A stretch of DNA of 50,286 bases from Planctomycetota bacterium (GTDB taxonomy: Bacteria; Planctomycetota; UBA8742; UBA2392), in contig JABARW010000037.1 of assembly GCA_019186845.1 (NCBI GenBank), forward strand, positions 1-50,286, given 5' to 3'. Made by a program: the position numbers and the translations under genes. Of the stretch, positions 8,004-16,730 are shown in pieces (the first letter of the stretch is position 1; each line of letters starts with the position of its first letter). The notes below the pieces were generated by a model, which had not been told where the DNA came from, ran no database searches, and saw nothing but the letters and a program-made list of their open reading frames with translations.

Positions 8004-9308
8004 TCAGCCCTCGACCGCCTGCCGGCGCTCCAGCGTCAGGGTGTTGTAGCGCCGCGCACGGTCCAGCCTCGGCAGGATGATCAGCTCCGAGGCGATGGCC
8101 ACGACATAAAGCCCGATGGTGGTAACGATGACCCAGGTGAAGCGCCCACCGGCGGCATCAATCAGGTAGCCGCTGGCGAAGTTCGCCACCACGAAGAAGA
8201 GCTGCCGCGACGTGTGCACGACCACGGCCACAGAGTTGCGGTCGCGGGGGTCTGCCACCTCCTGGGCAAACTGGCGATAGACAGGGTCGCTGAGGTTCAT
8301 GAGGGTCTGGCGCATGATGAAGGCCACGATGGCCGCCCACAGGAAGTTGCGCAGGGCCAACTCCACGAAGAACGGCAGGCTCAGGACCTGGCTCAGGAGG
8401 ATGACTTTGACGGGTCCAAAGCGCTTGATCAGGGGTGGCGCGAGCAGGTAGCTCACCACCAGCACCAGGAACATGAGGGTGAAGATGGGCGCGATTTCGC
8501 GGGGCCCGAGACTCCACTCGTTCTGGAAGTAGACATTGAAGAAGGGCACGGTCAGGCCCGCTCCAAAACCGATGATCATCTCCGGCAGCCCCAGCATGAA
8601 CAGGCGCCCGCGATTATGGACCGTGAGCAGGGCCCTGATGCTCTTGTGCGCGCCTTCAGGCTTGGGCTCGCGGATAAGGGCCACGGGCACAAGCCCCAGC
8701 AGCACGATGGCCGCGCCGACCAGCAACGCAAAGCGATAGCCAAACAGGTCGGGCGGCACGCGTTCGCCCATGAAGTGCACGCCCTGCCCGGCCCAGGCCT
8801 GCGCTGAACTCTGAAGCCAGCCCGAAAGCCAGCTGCCCACGACGCCCGAAAGCGGCCAGCTCACGGCGCTCTGGATGGAGAAGGCAAACACCCGCTCGGC
8901 CAGCCCCGTGTTGCGCACCAGAAAGGGCGCCCCCAAAGCCACGTTCAGGCCCATGGCCAGGCCCGCGCAGAAGGCCGACGCGCGGAACACATCCAGGTTG
9001 CCAAACAGGGCCTGCGCGGCGTAAGCCAGGGCGTTGACGAGCGCGACGACGGCCAGCAGCGAGCGCGCCGAGCGCCGGCCGATGATGACGATGGCGGGCA
9101 GGGCAATCACCAGCGTGCCCAGGGAGTTGAGGCCCTGCACGCTGGTGAGGTCACTGCCGCTGAGCTGCAGCGCGTTGAGGTACTGGTTGCGCAGCACCTG
9201 GAAAATCTGGCGCCCGATACCCATCAAAAGCGCGGCCAGCAGGAACAGCCAGATGTTCCTGGAGAACATGCCGACATGGGCCAGATAGTTGCGCAGGCCC
9301 CCTAGCAC
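8004..9308 (-). CDS. Major facilitator superfamily transporter
   Basis: This 434-residue protein has about twelve membrane helices in two halves with a central charged loop (around LIREPKPEGAHKS). MFS-like features include the loop-2 basic run GRRSARS and a second-half LIKRFGPVK. The substrate is unknown. The chosen start is GTG 9308, preceded by GGAGG with 4-nt spacing, the same arrangement seen at rnc. It overlaps the end of pabB by 7 nt, suggesting translational coupling. An ATG at 9269 is the alternative and would remove 13 residues. rnc follows after 136 nt. Confidence 0.85.
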   Translation of the reverse strand: MLGGLRNYLAHVGMFSRNIWLFLLAALLMGIGRQIFQVLRNQYLNALQLSGSDLTSVQGLNSLGTLVIALPAIVIIGRRSARSLLAVVALVNALAYAAQALFGNLDVFRASAFCAGLAMGLNVALGAPFLVRNTGLAERVFAFSIQSAVSWPLSGVVGSWLSGWLQSSAQAWAGQGVHFMGERVPPDLFGYRFALLVGAAIVLLGLVPVALIREPKPEGAHKSIRALLTVHNRGRLFMLGLPEMIIGFGAGLTVPFFNVYFQNEWSLGPREIAPIFTLMFLVLVVSYLLAPPLIKRFGPVKVILLSQVLSLPFFVELALRNFLWAAIVAFIMRQTLMNLSDPVYRQFAQEVADPRDRNSVAVVVHTSRQLFFVVANFASGYLIDAAGGRFTWVIVTTIGLYVVAIASELIILPRLDRARRYNTLTLERRQAVEG

Positions 9309-10699
9309 GACGCCTCCAGAGCACGCTCCAGGGCGTCGGCCTTGGCCAGGGTTTCGTCCCACTCCGCCTGCGGGTCGCTTTCGGCGGTGATGCCGCAGCC
9401 GACATGGTAGCTCACGCGGCCGGGCTCCTGCAGCAGGGTGCGGATCAGGATGTTGCTGGTCAGGCTGCCGTCCACGCCCAGGGCAAAGAGGCTGCCGGTG
9501 TAGGGGCCGCGGCGCACGGGCTCAAGCTCATGGATGATTTCCAGGGCGCGCTTCTTGGGCGCGCCGGAAATGCTGCCGCCGGGAAACGTGGCGCGCAAAA
9601 TCCGGCCGATGTCAAGGCCGGCGCGCAGACGGCCCTGCACTGTGGCCTCGAGATGGTGCACGCGCGCATAGCTGTGGCAGGCCGCCAGCTTTGGCACCTG
9701 CACGCTGCCGGGCTCGCTGATGCGGCCCAGGTCGTTGCGTTCGAGGTCCACGATCATGGTCAGTTCCGCGCGGTCCTTCTCGCTGGCCAGAAGCTCCTGC
9801 TTCAGGGCCGCATCCTGCGCGGCATCGGCTCCGCGCGGACGCGTGCCCTTGATGGGCCGCGTTTCCAGCAGGCCGTCAGCCAGCGTGAGGAACTGCTCGG
9901 GAGAACTCGAAAGCAGTCTGCGGCCCAGCCCGCAATCCAGATAGCCGCCAAAGGGCGCGGCGTTGAGGCGGCGAAGCGCGGCGTAGAGCGTTGACGTGTC
10001 AAGCTCTCCCTCGCGGGAAATCATGCGCGTGAGGTTGGCCTGGTAGATGTCGCCTTCGAAGATGTGGCGCTTGACTTGCCGCACCTGCTCCAGCCAGGCG
10101 TCGCGGCTGGTGTGCAGGCATGGCAAGCCCAGGCGGCAGGCCGCGGACGCGGGCGTCGGCCGCTGAAACAGGCGCGAGAGTTCTTCGGCCAGCTCATGCA
10201 CACTGGCAGGTCCGCCCGGGACTCCGGCCAGCAGCCGCAGCTCGCAGCGTTCTGTGGAGTGGTCGAGGCGCAGACACCATGGGTAAAAGCCCGCCGCCAG
10301 ATCAGGAAACAGCGGACCCTGCGGCCGGGGCCAGGGCAGGCGCTCGACAAAGCAGCGCAAGTCAAAGCCAAAGAGGCCCATCCAGCCTCCGCAGAAGCCC
10401 GGTTTCAAAGGCGAACGCAGGGGCATCTCCGCCTGGGCGTGATGGACGACACGGGCAAACAGGTCAATGGGGTCGCCTTCAAGGCGCGAGCCGTGGCGCG
10501 CCCGCTGAAACGTCACGCTCTGGCCCGTGGCCGAAAACCACATGGCGGGGGCAAAGGCGATGATGCTCTGGCGACTGAGTTCCCCCGGCAGGGCGCTGTC
10601 GAGGATGCAGGCGTGGGGCTGGGCCAGGGCATGGGCCAGGGCCTGCTGCCAGCCGCCGGGCAAGGGGAAGTCAAGCGTCTGCAGGCGCAGGGGCAGCAT
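9302..10699 (-). CDS. pabB: Aminodeoxychorismate synthase component I
   Basis: This 465-residue chorismate-utilising enzyme makes 4-amino-4-deoxychorismate for folate synthesis, using ammonia from the PabA glutaminase subunit. The C-terminal domain shows the family blocks in order: EGDIYQANLT, LLSSSPEQFL, PIKGTRPRG with the active-site lysine that marks PabB over TrpE, DLERNDLGRI, and FPGGSISGAPK. No pabA or pabC is in the window, and the C-terminus is not fused to a lyase domain. It overlaps the MFS gene by 7 nt. There is no Shine-Dalgarno; TATTTT lies 8 nt before the ATG. Confidence 0.92.
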   Translation of the reverse strand: MLPLRLQTLDFPLPGGWQQALAHALAQPHACILDSALPGELSRQSIIAFAPAMWFSATGQSVTFQRARHGSRLEGDPIDLFARVVHHAQAEMPLRSPLKPGFCGGWMGLFGFDLRCFVERLPWPRPQGPLFPDLAAGFYPWCLRLDHSTERCELRLLAGVPGGPASVHELAEELSRLFQRPTPASAACRLGLPCLHTSRDAWLEQVRQVKRHIFEGDIYQANLTRMISREGELDTSTLYAALRRLNAAPFGGYLDCGLGRRLLSSSPEQFLTLADGLLETRPIKGTRPRGADAAQDAALKQELLASEKDRAELTMIVDLERNDLGRISEPGSVQVPKLAACHSYARVHHLEATVQGRLRAGLDIGRILRATFPGGSISGAPKKRALEIIHELEPVRRGPYTGSLFALGVDGSLTSNILIRTLLQEPGRVSYHVGCGITAESDPQAEWDETLAKADALERALEASC

Positions 10700-10707
10700 G
10701 GGGCGCC

Positions 10708-10713
10708 AAAATA
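10708..10713 (-). promoter_or_regulatory. Candidate -10 box for pabB
   Basis: TATTTT on the minus strand ends 8 nt before the ATG at 10699, and no ribosome binding site is seen. This is the same close -10/start arrangement as at the clpS and tssL starts. Confidence 0.3.
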
Positions 10714-10774
10714 GGTTGGCTTGGGGGCGGCGCGAAGGGGCAGGCAGGCGCGCGGAAGAAAAACAGAAAAATCC

Positions 10775-10803
10775 TCAAGCCACCCTCGCCTTTATGCCGA
10801 TAC
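10775..10803 (+). promoter_or_regulatory. Possible sigma-28 (FliA) flagellin promoter
   Basis: GCCGATAC (10796-10803) matches 7 of 8 positions of the sigma-28 -10 consensus GCCGATAA. TCAAGCCA (10775-10782) is a weak -35 match. The gap is 13 nt, where 11 is usual, so the call is tentative. It would give a leader of about 95 nt before the flagellin ATG. Confidence 0.35.
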
Positions 10804-10902
10804 AGGACCAGACACGTCATGCTGCGCCCGCATTGCGGGCCCAGTGGCAGGCAAGGATGCCTGCTCATCACGGGCTTGTGCCCAACCATCACGGAGGATG
10901 TC

Positions 10903-13773
10903 ATGGGTCTTCGCGTCAACAACAATATCAGCTCGCTCAGCGCTCTGACGAATCTCAAGCGCAACGACCAGATGCAGCAGGCCTCGCTGGAGCGCCTCAG
11001 CACCGGCCTGCGCATCAACCGCGCTTCCGACGACCCCTCGGGACTGGTCATCTCCGAAAAGCTGCGCGCGCAGATCGGCAGCCTGAACCGCGCGCTTGAG
11101 AACACCCAGAACGACATCAACATCATCAATACGGCCGAAGCCGCGCTTCAGGAAATCAGCGACGTGCTGGTGAACATGCGCTCGAGCGTGGTGTTCGCCC
11201 TGAACACGGGCTTTGCCTCGGGCGAGCAGATTGCAGCCGAGCAGGACAAGCTCAATCAGTCGCTGGTGGCCATCGACCGCATCGCCCAGAGCACGCGCTT
11301 TGGCAAGCGCGGCCTGCTCAACGGGGACAGCGCGTTCCTGGTGGAGAAACCCCAGGCCGGCGCCTTTGACGAGCTCGACGTGCGCAGCGTGCGCCTCGCG
11401 CCCGGCGCCGAGGTTCAGAAATTCGATGTGAACATCGCCCAGATGGCCGAGCGCGCCACCATCGTGACCAACCAGGCCTTTGACTCGGCGCAGACGCTGA
11501 CGGAAGTGCGCCCCGGCGGCAACGCGGCCGACTTCGTCACGCTGCGCGTGCGCGGCTCCAAGGGCAGCGAAGACCTGCTGCTGGGCGCTGGGAGCACCGT
11601 GGGCGACCTGATTGCCGCCATCAACCAGAACAGCTCGGCCACCGGCGTTTACGCCGCGGGCTACCGCCCCATGGCGCTGGACAGCGGCTCGGCCGAATTC
11701 GTGCTCAAGGGCAAGGGCTCGGGCATCCAGCTCAACGGCAACGGTCAGGACATGGTGTTCAACCTGCAGGTGGGCTCGGCTCCCGCGCAGAACATCGTGA
11801 TCAACAGCGGCGCCGACTCGATCATCAGCGAGGCGGAACTCCAGGCGGCCCTGACGGCCGTAGATCCCAACTTCGAGGTCTATAACCGCGACGGCGACCT
11901 CGTCATCCGCAACGCGGCATCCAACTTCAAGTTCAGCGGCGCGCACAACGTCCGCACCTTCACGCTCAGTGCTGACCAGATTGCCTCCATGTTCGCGGCC
12001 AACGAGGGCGGCTCGGCCTCGGCCACCTTCGGCGACGGCACGGCCATCGGCTTTGACGTCGACGGCGACGGCACCATCACCGCCGGCGACGAAGAACTTT
12101 CGTTTGCCAACACCGGCGGCCTGGGCGTGGACAACCCCGCCGACATCGCGGCCATGGTCGCGGCCGTGCGCGGCATGGCGGCCTTTGGCGGCAATGCGGC
12201 CGTCCAGACGGATGCCAACGGCAACCTGATCGTGATTGACATGACGGGCAGCACGCTGGGCGCGGCCGGCAGCGCCGTGGGCATTGCCAACCAGGGCGGC
12301 GACGATGACGTGACGCAGGCCGCGCTCAACGGCTCGCGCGACGTCACGCGCTACACGGGCGACCTGGGCAAACTCGGCATCACCGGCGAAACCGGGGCCT
12401 CGAAGGACGAAGCCGTCAGCTTCATCAACTTCGCCGTGCCCAAGGGCTTCGTGACCGACAGCGGCTCGCTGGCCATTCCGCCTTCCGTGGTGTCGGGCGG
12501 CACGCTCGACTTCGAGATCCGCGATTCCAGCGGCGCCTCCACCATCAGCGTGGCGGCGGGCCCCTCAGGCTTCATCACGCTTTCGGATATCCAGACGGCC
12601 CTCAATGCCGCCTCCAACGACACCGTGGGCCAGGACGACCTGCGCACGCGCTACCAGGCCTACTTTGACCCCAAGGGCGGCCTCAGCATCGTGGACCGCT
12701 TCGGCGGCACCTTCACCATCAACGAGGACAGCGTCGGCTCTGACACGGACATGCACGCCGTGTTCGGCCGCGCCGACAGCGCCAGCACCAGCAACTTCGA
12801 GCGCCTGGCCCTGTTCAGCACCGAGTTCGGCGCCGACCAGATCATCAGCCTTGAAGATGTCACGGCCAGGACCTCCGGCGTGGGCCTGAAGTCGGCCCTG
12901 CAGGGCGGGCTGGCCGCCACCGGCGACGGGCGCAGCGGGCTGGGCGCCTTGGCCGGCACGACCAACACGGTCACGGGCGTGGCGGGCTCGCGCATCCAGG
13001 CCGTGGGCAGCGACGTCAAGGGCAACATCAGCGGCATGGCTTTCCAGGGCCGCGGCTGGGACGTCAACTTCGTCACCGGCCCCCTCGACGTCAGGTTCTC
13101 CCTCGCCCAGAGTCTGGGGGCGGCCGGCAGCGCCGGCATGCGCAACGACGCGGCGCGCTTTGGCTTTGCCCAGAACGCCAGCATCAGCGGGGCCTCGGTG
13201 TTGACGCCGCAGTACGCGCAGACGCGCCTGCCCAACGGCTACCTGGACAGCGTGAGCTTTGCCGTGCGCCAGAGCTACAGCGGCGGCCCGCAGGACATCA
13301 GCGGCATGCGCTTCCAGCTGCGCGAGACCAACAGCGCCGTGGACAGCCTGATGGTGGGCATCCGCCAGATCAGCACGGGCACGCTCGGGGCGAAGATCAC
13401 GCCCGAGAATCTGGAGGCCGGCGGCTATCCTGGCGGCTCGCTGAACACGCTGCGCACCGGCGCGGGCAATGACCTGAGCACCAACGCCGCCAACGCGCTC
13501 GAAATCGTGGATCGCGCCATCGACCAGGTGACCAGCCTGCGCAGCTACCTGGGCTCGGTCTCCAGCGACACGCTGCAGCGCAACCTCAACAGCGTGGGCG
13601 TGGCCGTGGAAAACCTGTCCGGGGCGCAGAGCTTCATCCGCGACCTCGACTTCGCGGCCGAAACCAGCGCCTTCACCAAGGCCCAGATCCTGTTCCAGGC
13701 AAGCACCAGCGTGCTCTCGGCGGCCAACAGCATTCCCCAGGCGGTGCTCAGCCTGCTGCAGGGCGTGCGCTAA
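10903..13773 (+). CDS. fliC: Flagellin with large surface domain
   Basis: This 956-residue filament subunit is roughly twice the length of common flagellins. The N-terminal D0/D1 helices are canonical (NNNISSLSAL, then RLSTGLRINRASDDPSGL, through about residue 145). The C-terminal D1/D0 helices are also intact (IRDLDFAAETSAFTKAQILF to the end). Between them lies an insert of more than 650 residues that should form the exposed filament surface. It includes a flagellin-IN-like motif near 230-260 and a calcium-loop-like sequence DVDGDGTITAGDEE (385-398). GGAGG lies 5 nt before the ATG. No other flagellar gene is adjacent. A strong hairpin follows the stop, and a possible sigma-28 promoter precedes the gene. 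Confidence 0.95.
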   Translation: MGLRVNNNISSLSALTNLKRNDQMQQASLERLSTGLRINRASDDPSGLVISEKLRAQIGSLNRALENTQNDINIINTAEAALQEISDVLVNMRSSVVFALNTGFASGEQIAAEQDKLNQSLVAIDRIAQSTRFGKRGLLNGDSAFLVEKPQAGAFDELDVRSVRLAPGAEVQKFDVNIAQMAERATIVTNQAFDSAQTLTEVRPGGNAADFVTLRVRGSKGSEDLLLGAGSTVGDLIAAINQNSSATGVYAAGYRPMALDSGSAEFVLKGKGSGIQLNGNGQDMVFNLQVGSAPAQNIVINSGADSIISEAELQAALTAVDPNFEVYNRDGDLVIRNAASNFKFSGAHNVRTFTLSADQIASMFAANEGGSASATFGDGTAIGFDVDGDGTITAGDEELSFANTGGLGVDNPADIAAMVAAVRGMAAFGGNAAVQTDANGNLIVIDMTGSTLGAAGSAVGIANQGGDDDVTQAALNGSRDVTRYTGDLGKLGITGETGASKDEAVSFINFAVPKGFVTDSGSLAIPPSVVSGGTLDFEIRDSSGASTISVAAGPSGFITLSDIQTALNAASNDTVGQDDLRTRYQAYFDPKGGLSIVDRFGGTFTINEDSVGSDTDMHAVFGRADSASTSNFERLALFSTEFGADQIISLEDVTARTSGVGLKSALQGGLAATGDGRSGLGALAGTTNTVTGVAGSRIQAVGSDVKGNISGMAFQGRGWDVNFVTGPLDVRFSLAQSLGAAGSAGMRNDAARFGFAQNASISGASVLTPQYAQTRLPNGYLDSVSFAVRQSYSGGPQDISGMRFQLRETNSAVDSLMVGIRQISTGTLGAKITPENLEAGGYPGGSLNTLRTGAGNDLSTNAANALEIVDRAIDQVTSLRSYLGSVSSDTLQRNLNSVGVAVENLSGAQSFIRDLDFAAETSAFTKAQILFQASTSVLSAANSIPQAVLSLLQGVR

Positions 13774-13795
13774 ACCGGCAGTTCAAGTCCGTCTT

Positions 13796-13823
13796 GACGG
13801 CGCGAGGAGCACCTCGCGCCGTC
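13796..13823 (+). terminator. Terminator hairpin after the flagellin gene
   Basis: A perfect 12-bp stem, GACGGCGCGAGG/CCTCGCGCCGTC, with an AGCA tetraloop starts 23 nt past the flagellin stop. The downstream T-run is weak (ATGGTTTCT). Confidence 0.75.
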
Positions 13824-13962
13824 ATGGTTTCTAAATCACGCCAAATCTAACCGGGGCGTCATAAATTCTTCGCGCGTTGCAGGTTCCACAATTGCCCGTT
13901 GAACCCAAAGCCGAAAATAGCGATAACCTGCCCTTTACACACAACCCAGCGGCGTTCGGCCT

Positions 13963-15168
13963 ATGCCAGTGGCAAAGATTGTCATGTTTTCGGACGGCTC
14001 GGAGGCAAGCAAAGCCGCCAAGCGCGTCCTTGAGAAGCACCACCTTTCGTGGACCGAGAAGGACATCTCTCGCGACGTCGAGACCAATGCCTTCATCCGC
14101 AAGCTTTGCGGAGCGCCGGTTGCCCCGGTCTTTTACATCGAAGACAGGTGGCTCCCGGAACCCACCGAGGAAGAGCTGCTCGAGGCGGCCCGCGTGCGCT
14201 TTGACGTGGAGTCCCTGGCTTCGCGCGGCCGCACCTGCTTTGACGTCATCGTCGTCGGGCTGGGGCCCGCCGGCCTGGCGGCCTGCCACGGTGCACGCCT
14301 GGGCGGCATGAGCGTGCTGGGCATTGACGAGAACGCCCCCGGCGGCCACCTGCTGAACCTGACCGACGTCGACGAATACTTCGGCGTCGGCTACGACGAG
14401 CCCATCAGCGGCGCCGACGTGGCCGAGAACTTTGCCAACCACGCACGCCATGTGGGCGCCGTGCTGATGAAGGGCAAGGTCAACAACATCCGCATCGAAG
14501 GCGCGCTCAAGCTCGTGCAGACCACGCAGGGCAACTTCTGGGCCCGCGCCGTCATCGTGGCCACGGGCGCCACCCAGCGTGAACTTTCGGCGGACGGCGT
14601 CACGAAATACCTCAACCGCGGCATCCGTTACGGCGCCCAGGTGGACGCCTCCATTTACAAGGACCGCCGCGTCATCGTGGTCGGATCGGGAGATGAGGCC
14701 ATGCACGCGGCCATCTTCCTGAGCCACCACGCCAAGAACGTCATGCTGCTCTGCCCCACCGACCAGCCCACGGCTGAGCCTCTGCTGGTGGAGCGCGCCA
14801 TTGGCAACAAGGTGCGCATCCTGCTGGGCATCACCGTCGAGGCCGTCAAGGGCGGCGAATACCTTGAATACGTCTTCTTCAAGGAAAAGGGCATTCCTGA
14901 AGAGCAGTGTCTGCCGTCTGACGCCATGGTCATCGCCCTGGGCCCGGCGCCGCGCAAGCCCATTGCCGGGCTCGAACGCCTGCCCCAGGAGAACGGTTAC
15001 TTCGCCCACGGCGAAGGCGGCAAGACCATGTTCGGGGGCCTCTACGTGGCCGGCGACTGCACGGACCTGAGCACCCGTACCCTCATGGGCGTGGTCAGTT
15101 CGGGCAACCTCTGCGCCAAGCGCCTCTGGCAGTGGCTGGCCAGCCATCCCCTGCCCAAGTTGCGCTAG
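13963..15168 (+). CDS. Glutaredoxin-thioredoxin reductase-like fusion lacking redox cysteines
   Basis: This 401-residue protein fuses a glutaredoxin-fold domain (about 1-85) to a thioredoxin-reductase-type flavoprotein (about 90-395). The FAD site is intact: GLGPAGLAA near residue 105 and GGLYVAGDCTD near the end. A second nucleotide-binding GSGDEA is present. Three expected features are missing. The glutaredoxin CPYC aligns with S13-E14-A15-S16. The reductase CATC aligns with G224-A-Q-V227. The arginine pair that normally binds the NADPH phosphate is absent (LLCPTDQPT instead). It should therefore bind FAD but cannot do the usual dithiol relay; it may be a different flavin-dependent reductase or a sensor. 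No Shine-Dalgarno is clear before the ATG. Confidence 0.8.
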   Translation: MPVAKIVMFSDGSEASKAAKRVLEKHHLSWTEKDISRDVETNAFIRKLCGAPVAPVFYIEDRWLPEPTEEELLEAARVRFDVESLASRGRTCFDVIVVGLGPAGLAACHGARLGGMSVLGIDENAPGGHLLNLTDVDEYFGVGYDEPISGADVAENFANHARHVGAVLMKGKVNNIRIEGALKLVQTTQGNFWARAVIVATGATQRELSADGVTKYLNRGIRYGAQVDASIYKDRRVIVVGSGDEAMHAAIFLSHHAKNVMLLCPTDQPTAEPLLVERAIGNKVRILLGITVEAVKGGEYLEYVFFKEKGIPEEQCLPSDAMVIALGPAPRKPIAGLERLPQENGYFAHGEGGKTMFGGLYVAGDCTDLSTRTLMGVVSSGNLCAKRLWQWLASHPLPKLR

Positions 15169-15175
15169 CTGTCCG

Positions 15176-15225
15176 CTGAAAAACCTTTCCGCAGTCTGCC
15201 CGGCCCGCGCGAAAGCGCGGGCCGG
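15176..15225 (+). repeat. Dispersed intergenic repeat, copy B with GAAA hairpin
   Basis: GCTGAAAAACCTTTCC and GCAGTCTGC are followed by a perfect 11-bp stem, CCGGCCCGCGC/GCGCGGGCCGG (15200-15210 and 15215-15225), capped by a GAAA tetraloop. The same modules occur at 5713-5773. It lies just past the TrxR-like gene and could terminate it. Confidence 0.6.
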
Positions 15226-15283
15226 CCCATCACGGCAAACCACACCCTCAGACGCCGCCGCGCCATTCGTCCGAATCAAAGCG

Positions 15284-15307
15284 CCGGGGGCCCCAAAGGG
15301 CCCCCGG
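15284..15307. terminator. Hairpin between converging genes
   Basis: CCGGGGGCCC (15284-15293) pairs with GGGCCCCCGG (15298-15307) across CAAA. It lies between the end of the TrxR-like gene (plus) and the end of the coiled-coil gene (minus), so it could act in both directions. No T-run is present on either side. Confidence 0.5.
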
Positions 15308-15333
15308 GCAGTCTACTCGTGCTGTCCATGGCG

Positions 15334-16200
15334 TCAGTTGCCGCGCCCGCCGGGGCGGGTATTGCGGCCGCCCCGACCGCCGTCGGAGCCGCCGCGCCCG
15401 GCGCGATTGGTCATCTGCAGCAGGGAGTCGGCGGTCTTCTCATCGACACTGCCCAGCAGCGTCGCCCTGGTGGCCGCGTCGAGGTCGGCCAGCTGCGCCT
15501 GGAGGGCCTCTGCGTCGATCTCCTCGTCGTTGATGCGCCTTTCGGCCATGGCGCTCATGATTTCGAGGCGCTTGTGCGCATGCACCACCAGCGCGTCCGA
15601 GCAGGCCTTTACCTGGGTTTCGTTCAGGTTGAGGCGGGCCGCCTGAGAGGTCAGCGTCTCGGGGATGGTTTTGGCCACCAGCGTCTTCTGCTCTTCCAGT
15701 TGCTTGACGCGCTCGGCCTGCATGTTGAGGCGGCGCTGCTCCTGCCGTTCTTTCTCGTAGGCTTCCTGTTCCGCGCGCCAGGCGGCGCGATACTCAGGGG
15801 AGCTGGGCATTGCCACTGCGGGCGCGGGCGCGGGCTGCGCGCCATCTGCGTTCCCGGCAGCATTCGCCGGCGCGGCCGGCACCGTGGAGGCAATCTTCGC
15901 CACTTCCTCCTTGGTGGCGGCTTCCTCCAACCTTCTGGTGATGGCATCCAGGTCGTTGCGGGTCTGCTTCAGCGCACCGCTTAGTTCTGACAGTTCCTTC
16001 GCCTGCGAGTTCACCTTGTCACGCAGGCGGGCGTTCTCTTCTTCCACCGCCGCTGCATCGTGGTCGGCGTCCGGCGCAGTCTTGACCCTGGTCTCGCGCG
16101 CGCCAAGGTTTTCCAGGGGCACCACCCCGGCGGCCACAGCCCCGACAACCGCCCCGCCTCCCAACAAGCCCGCCACAAGGGCCGCAAGTACAGTCTTCAT
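15334..16200 (-). CDS. Exported coiled-coil protein with Gly/Arg-rich tail
   Basis: This 288-residue protein has a hydrophobic N-terminal segment (about 4-28) that is a signal or membrane anchor. A first coiled coil (about 55-105) is followed by an Ala/Pro-rich linker, a second charged helix and a region of short helices, then an Arg/Gly-rich C-terminus. No family is recognised; a periplasmic stalk or RNA-binding tail would be guesses. The start is taken at ATG 16200 because GAGGGAG lies a suitable distance upstream; an ATG at 16206 abuts that site. It is the last gene of the minus-strand run that includes tssL/tssM and is 75 nt from the PQQ-blade gene. Confidence 0.7.
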   Translation of the reverse strand: MKTVLAALVAGLLGGGAVVGAVAAGVVPLENLGARETRVKTAPDADHDAAAVEEENARLRDKVNSQAKELSELSGALKQTRNDLDAITRRLEEAATKEEVAKIASTVPAAPANAAGNADGAQPAPAPAVAMPSSPEYRAAWRAEQEAYEKERQEQRRLNMQAERVKQLEEQKTLVAKTIPETLTSQAARLNLNETQVKACSDALVVHAHKRLEIMSAMAERRINDEEIDAEALQAQLADLDAATRATLLGSVDEKTADSLLQMTNRAGRGGSDGGRGGRNTRPGGRGN

Positions 16201-16275
16201 TTCCATCTCCCTCGAATGACGGACAGAACCCCCCGGCCGCCCCCTGGTTGCGGCAATTCCGGCTTTGGACCCCCG

Positions 16276-16647
16276 TCAGTCCAGCAACTCCGCCTGAGCG
16301 ACCACGGACTGCAGGGCCATGGGGGCGCTGGAGGGGCCGTCCTCCGTGCCGATTACCACCAGCCCCAGGCCCAGACCCTTGAGTTCGGCGCTCCAGAGAA
16401 TCCGGCCGTCCTCCAGGCTCAGGCAGTGCAGGCGACCATACAGCCCGGCGTAAACCACGTCTCCCTGGACCAGCAGCGTGCCGATGCCCTGGCCAAACAC
16501 GCCGGGCAACCGCGAGCGCCAGAGTTCGTCGCCGGTGCGGGGCTCCAGGGCCACCACATGATTGCCCACCAGCACCACCAGCTTTTCGGGGTGCTTGAGC
16601 GTGTGGCGAGGGCTGCGCTCCACCATGGGTCTTGGTTTCGTTGTCAT
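16276..16647 (-). CDS. Small PQQ-type beta-propeller blade protein
   Basis: This 123-residue protein carries two PQQ-like blade motifs, VVALEPRTGDELW and LHCLSLEDGRILW, at about residues 32 and 74. A full propeller needs six to eight blades, so it must oligomerise, form part of another propeller, or be a remnant. It has no signal peptide. GAGGAG sits 5 nt before the ATG at 16647, which is why this start is chosen over an in-frame upstream codon. It begins 81 nt after tssM on the same strand, with a copy of the dispersed repeat in the gap. Confidence 0.65.
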   Translation of the reverse strand: MTTKPRPMVERSPRHTLKHPEKLVVLVGNHVVALEPRTGDELWRSRLPGVFGQGIGTLLVQGDVVYAGLYGRLHCLSLEDGRILWSAELKGLGLGLVVIGTEDGPSSAPMALQSVVAQAELLD

Positions 16648-16714
16648 GGTTTCTCCTCTCGCGGGCAAGGCTAGGCTCGCGAGGCAGGCCGCGCTGCTCC
16701 AAAGGCCCCGGGGG

Positions 16715-16730
16715 TTTTGAGCAGTCTGCT
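16715..16730 (+). repeat. Dispersed intergenic repeat, short copy C
   Basis: TTTTGAGCAGTCTGCT matches the core TTTTTCAGCAGTCTGC of copies A and D with small changes. It overlaps the tssM stop codon by 2 nt. Confidence 0.4.

Noticed and set aside
10845..10860. TGGCAG...GATGC as a sigma-54 promoter for the flagellin
   Set aside because: The GG and GC elements are 11 nt apart where 10 is required, and the -12 element matches poorly.
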